DNA of 64,000 nucleotides, taken from positions 496,001 through 560,000 of the forward strand of contig NZ_FWXX01000001.1 of assembly GCF_900176475.1 (NCBI RefSeq), read 5' to 3'. Shown one piece after another: positions 60,437 through 64,000 of this stretch. Each line of letters opens with the position of its first letter. Within the stretch, counting starts at the first letter, position 1. The position numbers were made by a program, and so were the translations under genes. Origin of the DNA: Tropicibacter naphthalenivorans (GTDB taxonomy: Bacteria > Pseudomonadota > Alphaproteobacteria > Rhodobacterales > Rhodobacteraceae). The notes beneath the pieces were generated by a model. That model did no database searches. It was given only the letters and a program-made list of their open reading frames with translations, and had not been told where the DNA came from.

Positions 60437-62062
60437 ATGGGCTGGCTGAGAGACGAAACCGGACTGGACAAGAACAAGGCGAATCACGTCGCGCTGACCC
60501 CGCTGAGCTTTCTGCGGCGTGCCGTCGCGATCTGGCCGGATCACCTCGCGGTTGTCTACGGGCCGCACCGCAAGACCTACGCCGAATACACCGACCGCGT
60601 GACGCGGCTGGCCTCTGGCCTCAGCGCCATGGGCGTGCAGCCCGGTGACGTGGTGGCGACCATCCTGCCGAACATCCCCGCGCAGGCCGAGGCGCATTTC
60701 GCCGTCCCAGCCGCTGGCGCGATCCTGAACGCCATCAACACCCGTCTGGATGTGGACACCGTGGCCTATATCCTCGATCACGGCGAGGCCAAGGTGGTGC
60801 TGTGTGATCCGCAGTTCCTGCCCGTTCTGGCCGAGGCCATGGACCGCATGGAAGGCCCCGCCCCCAAGGTGATCGAAGTCCCCGACGACCACGCCGGTGT
60901 GCACAAACATTCCGACTATCCGCAGTACGAAGACGTGCTGGCGCAGGCCGATCCGAACTTTGACTGGATCATGCCCGAGGATGAGTGGGAGAGCATCGCG
61001 CTCAACTACACCTCTGGCACCACGGGCCGCCCCAAAGGCGTCGTCTACCACCATCGCGGCGCGTATCTGAACGCCATGGGGCAGGTCATCAGCTGGCGCA
61101 TGACGCTGCACCCCAAGTATCTGACCATCGTGCCGCTGTTCCACTGCAACGGCTGGTGCCACACGTGGATGATGCCTGCGCTTGGCGGCACCGTCGTGTG
61201 CTGCCGCGACATCACCGCGCCTGCGATCTTTGACGCCATCGCCGACGAAGGCGTGACCCATTTCGGCGGCGCGCCCATCGTGCTGAACATGCTGGTGCAC
61301 GCCCCGGCCGAGCAAAAGCGCGACTTTGACCACATCGTCGAGGTCTTTACCGCAGGCGCGCCGCCCGCCCCCGCGACGCTGGCGAAGATCGAGCCCATGG
61401 GCTTTAGCGTCACGCAGGTCTACGGCCTGACCGAGGTCTACGGCCCCGCCACCGAATGCACCTGGAAAGCCGAGTGGGAGCCGCTGCAAGGCGACGACCG
61501 CGCCGCGATCAAGGCCCGTCAGGGCGTGCCCATGCCCTTTATGGAAGAGGTCATCGTCGTCGACGAACAGATGACGCCAATCGCCCGCGATGCCGAGGCC
61601 AAGGGCGAGATCATGTTCCGTGGCAACGGCGTGATGAAGGGCTACCTCAAGAACCCCAAGGCCACCGCCGAGGCGTTCGAGGGCGGCTATTTCCACTCTG
61701 GCGACATCGCGATCCAGCACCCGGACAGCTACATCCAGATCGCCGACCGCGCCAAGGACATCATCATCTCGGGCGGCGAGAACATCTCTTCGGTCGAGGT
61801 CGAGGGCACCTTGATGGCCCATGACGCGGTGCTGCTGTGCGCCGTGGTCGCCAAGCCGGACGAGAAATGGGGCGAGGTGCCTTGCGCCTTTGTGGAACTC
61901 AAGGACGGGCATGACGTGTCCGAGGCCGACCTGATCGCCTTTTCGCGCGAACGTCTGGCGGGCTTCAAATGCCCGAAAAAGGTGGTGTTCCAAGAGCTGC
62001 CCAAGACCTCGACCGGCAAGATCCAAAAGTTCGAACTGCGGACCTTGGCCAAGAGCCTCTGA
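60437..62062 (+). CDS. Acyl-CoA synthetase (AMP-binding)
   Basis: A 541-residue adenylate-forming ligase. The P-loop is NYTSGTTGRPKG, the core motif QVYGLTEVYGPAT and the hinge SGDIAIQHPDSYIQIADRAKD; the C-terminal catalytic lysine is in KTSTGKIQKFE. The family activates short- or medium-chain acids; methylmercaptopropionate (DmdB-like) activity cannot be ruled out in this group of organisms. GGAGGAGG precedes the ATG at 60437. It is monocistronic, followed by a strong hairpin. Confidence 0.93.
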   Translation: MGWLRDETGLDKNKANHVALTPLSFLRRAVAIWPDHLAVVYGPHRKTYAEYTDRVTRLASGLSAMGVQPGDVVATILPNIPAQAEAHFAVPAAGAILNAINTRLDVDTVAYILDHGEAKVVLCDPQFLPVLAEAMDRMEGPAPKVIEVPDDHAGVHKHSDYPQYEDVLAQADPNFDWIMPEDEWESIALNYTSGTTGRPKGVVYHHRGAYLNAMGQVISWRMTLHPKYLTIVPLFHCNGWCHTWMMPALGGTVVCCRDITAPAIFDAIADEGVTHFGGAPIVLNMLVHAPAEQKRDFDHIVEVFTAGAPPAPATLAKIEPMGFSVTQVYGLTEVYGPATECTWKAEWEPLQGDDRAAIKARQGVPMPFMEEVIVVDEQMTPIARDAEAKGEIMFRGNGVMKGYLKNPKATAEAFEGGYFHSGDIAIQHPDSYIQIADRAKDIIISGGENISSVEVEGTLMAHDAVLLCAVVAKPDEKWGEVPCAFVELKDGHDVSEADLIAFSRERLAGFKCPKKVVFQELPKTSTGKIQKFELRTLAKSL

Positions 62063-62068
62063 CCCCTT

Positions 62069-62094
62069 GGGGCGCGTGTCCTGCGCGCCCCTTT
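62069..62094 (+). terminator. Terminator after the acyl-CoA synthetase
   Basis: GGGGCGCG (62069-62076) pairs perfectly with CGCGCCCC (62084-62091) over a 7-base loop and is followed by TTTC, seven bases after the stop codon. Confidence 0.75.
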
Positions 62095-62167
62095 CACGCG
62101 GCGTGGACGTGCCCGCCTTGGCGTGGTAAATAGATCCGCAAAGCAGCGGCAGGGCACCCCTAACCCA

Positions 62168-63187
62168 ATGACAGCACTCAAGGAATTCGAGCGGCTCGAG
62201 GCGACGGGCCTGTGGCGCGCCTCGCCAGAGGATCAGCGCCGCGAGGTGATCGTCTCTCTTGGGGATGCCACGCTGACCATGTCGGACATGAACAACACCG
62301 CGCTGGCGCATTGGTCGCTGGGCGCGGTGATGCGCGCCAATGGCACGCAAACGCCCGCGATTTACCACCCCGACGGCGACCCCGACGAGACGCTGGAAAT
62401 CGCCGCGAACGAAACCGAGATGATCGAGGGCATCGACCGCCTGCTGCGCGCGATCGACAAGAAACGCCCCAAGCCGGGCAAGCTGCGGCTGATCCTTGGG
62501 TTGGGCGCGGCCTGTGCGATTGCCGCCGGGGCGATCTTTTGGCTGCCCGACGCTTTGGAGCGTTACACCGTGACCGTCGTCCCCGACGTCAAACGGGCCG
62601 AGATCGGCGAGGCGCTGTTGGCGAACATCACCCGCGTCACCGGCCAGCCTTGCATGACGCCCGAGGCGGGCGGCCCTCTGGCCGCTTTGCGCACGCGCAT
62701 CTTACAGGATGGCCAGCGTCTCGTGATCGTCCCCGGCGGCACCCGCATGACGGCCCATCTGCCCGGCGGCATTTACCTGATGAACCGCGCCCTCGTCGAA
62801 GACTTCGAAGACCCCGACGTGCCTGCGGGCTACCTCGTGGTGGAACAGTTGCGCGCAGCGCAGGCCGACGCTCTGGCCGAGGTGGTGGATCACGCCGGGC
62901 TCATGGCCAGCCTGCGCCTGCTGACCACCGGCAAGCTGCCGGACAGCGCGCTGGACAGCTATGCCGAAACGCTGATGAGTGCTCCGCAGGACATGCCCCC
63001 GGCGGACCAGACCCTGACCGCGTTTGCCCAGACCGAGCTGCGCAGCGCGCCCTATGCCTACGCCCAGGACATCACCGGCGAAACCACCCTGCCTTTGATC
63101 GAAGGCGACCCTCTGGCAGGCCGCACCAGCCGTCAGGTTCTGAGCGACGGGGACTGGGTCCGCCTGCAAGGCATCTGCGGCGGCTGA
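62168..63187 (+). CDS. Membrane-anchored protein of unknown function
   Basis: A 339-residue protein. The first 100 residues are cytoplasmic and acidic, then one helix (LILGLGAACAIAAGAIFWL) leads to a C-terminal domain. In that domain GIYLMNRALVEDFEDPDVPA followed by GYLVVEQLRA recalls the strand-helix around the zinc site of M48 peptidases, but the HExxH histidines are absent (VVEQL). It may be an inactive peptidase-like protein; this is a weak resemblance. The start has only a weak ribosome site. Confidence 0.7.
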   Translation: MTALKEFERLEATGLWRASPEDQRREVIVSLGDATLTMSDMNNTALAHWSLGAVMRANGTQTPAIYHPDGDPDETLEIAANETEMIEGIDRLLRAIDKKRPKPGKLRLILGLGAACAIAAGAIFWLPDALERYTVTVVPDVKRAEIGEALLANITRVTGQPCMTPEAGGPLAALRTRILQDGQRLVIVPGGTRMTAHLPGGIYLMNRALVEDFEDPDVPAGYLVVEQLRAAQADALAEVVDHAGLMASLRLLTTGKLPDSALDSYAETLMSAPQDMPPADQTLTAFAQTELRSAPYAYAQDITGETTLPLIEGDPLAGRTSRQVLSDGDWVRLQGICGG

Positions 63188-63249
63188 CGCCCAACGGAAA
63201 ACCCCGCGCGCCGATTGGCCCACGGGGGTTCGCTTAACTGTTTGAAAAC

Positions 63250-64000
63250 TCAGTTGATATAGGCCTGCACGTAGCCCGTGCCGTGGGTCGCGTTCAGCGC
63301 CGCATACAGCGCCTCGGACGACTTGTACGGCCCGACGCGCAGCAACTGGCCGCGGCCTGTCGTGCTGAGCTTGACCGGCAGGCCCGCAGCGGACAGGCGC
63401 GACACGGCAGCCTGCGCCTTGGCATCGGTGGTAAACACCCCGATCTGCACGTAGCGGCTGCTGCCCTTGGTCGACACGACGGGCGAGCGGTAGGTGCCGC
63501 TCGAGGCGACGACCGGCGCCTCATAATGCAGCGGCGCTTTGTAGTAGCTGCCCGGCTGCGCGGTGCCGACGACGATCGGGTCATGACCATGCACGTCCTT
63601 CGCCTTGGCGGACAGAACAGAGGTGCGCGGCACCGTGTGGGTCCAGACCTGCTGGCTTTGGCGATAGCCGTCCACGGTTTGCAGCGCGCGATACGGGTTC
63701 AGGCGGTCATCCTCCCACGCGGGGCGATAGCCTTCGGGGATGTAAAGCGCGGCGGTGTCGCGCTGCTCGTACACATGGCGCGGAATGATGCGCGTCTCGC
63801 CCGGCAGGTTGAGGCTGCTGTCATTCCACGACTTGTTGTAATAGACGTTTTTACCCGGCGCAGGCGCTTCGCCGCGGCGGATTTCGGTCACATGCGGCGT
63901 GGTCTGCGGACCGCAGCGCACTTGCAGCGTCTGACCATTAAAGGTGCGGGTCCGCACGCCGTTGGCGCAGTTGCCGTAGACCGGAACCGCCAGCGGCTTG
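63250..64000 (-). CDS. SPOR-domain envelope protein (5' end outside window)
   Basis: The frame is open to the right edge, so the N-terminus is missing; about 250 residues are visible. The C-terminal 75 residues form a SPOR domain (RYVQIGVFTTDAKAQAAVSRL through QLLRVGPYKSSEALYAAL), which binds denuded peptidoglycan at division sites. The part before it is Tyr- and Pro-rich, with two cysteines near the edge (GNCANGV and VRCGPQ). A septal or envelope role is likely. Confidence 0.85.
   Translation of the reverse strand, partial: KPLAVPVYGNCANGVRTRTFNGQTLQVRCGPQTTPHVTEIRRGEAPAPGKNVYYNKSWNDSSLNLPGETRIIPRHVYEQRDTAALYIPEGYRPAWEDDRLNPYRALQTVDGYRQSQQVWTHTVPRTSVLSAKAKDVHGHDPIVVGTAQPGSYYKAPLHYEAPVVASSGTYRSPVVSTKGSSRYVQIGVFTTDAKAQAAVSRLSAAGLPVKLSTTGRGQLLRVGPYKSSEALYAALNATHGTGYVQAYIN

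Overview
The window is a high-GC chromosomal segment from an alphaproteobacterium, most likely a marine Rhodobacterales (Roseobacter-group) member. The reasons are gene content and sites: urease interleaved with small genes next to urtABCDE, a CTGA-N9-TCAG Iron-Rhodo-box, an oxidative arabinose-type pathway, a TrcR/DUF1013 regulator and a short SRP RNA. Genes are dense and many neighbours overlap by 1-4 bases (ATGA or TGATG). No transposase, phage gene, CRISPR array, rRNA or tRNA was seen.

Layout. 1-3990 (minus): iron-regulated operon behind an Iron-Rhodo-box, with two small unrecognised proteins, IrpA-type imelysin, a di-heme oxidoreductase and a second imelysin cut by the window edge. 4080-10357 (minus): urease operon ureD-ureA-orf-ureB-orf-ureC-orf-ureE-ureF-ureG. 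10741-17120 (plus): urea ABC transporter urtA-urtB-GNAT-urtC-urtD-urtE, divergent from ureD across an AT-rich control region, so urea uptake and hydrolysis sit back to back. 17133-21414 (minus): three-gene ABC exporter (ATPase, FtsX permease, HlyD adaptor). 21535-27863 (plus): cydDC, then an FNR-type box, then cydABX for cytochrome bd oxidase.

27997-28956 is a TIM-barrel epimerase. 29063-34168 (minus) encodes four steps of an L-arabinose-type oxidative route to 2-oxoglutarate, behind twin GTATAC palindromes. 34289-36004 holds a PuuB-like oxidase and a rhodanese. 36137-41479 (plus) is a three-gene envelope module: a trypsin-like protease with LprI-like and two SH3 domains, a di-heme c-type protein fused to DUF4384, and an OmpA-family protein. 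It is the strongest candidate here for an undescribed system.

41663-48810 carries a GlcD-type FAD dehydrogenase with a DUF4198 protein, a CoxG-like protein, NudC, a Tat-exported CpdB nucleotidase behind a Pho box, a frameshifted VOC gene and a HAD phosphatase. 48814-55099 carries an RNA methyltransferase, the SRP RNA, a phosphatase-like protein that has lost its catalytic cysteine, a YpfJ metallopeptidase, and dnaX / secreted protein / ybaB / recR. 55205-64000 holds small secreted or membrane proteins, an AT-rich orphan, trcR, RNase T2, a muramidase-like protein, an SH3 protein, a sulfotransferase, an acyl-CoA synthetase, a membrane-anchored unknown and a SPOR protein cut by the right edge.

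Three intergenic copies of a GC-rich repeat share a core but carry different perfect hairpins, mostly with GCA loops, and look like structured RNA or cruciform elements.
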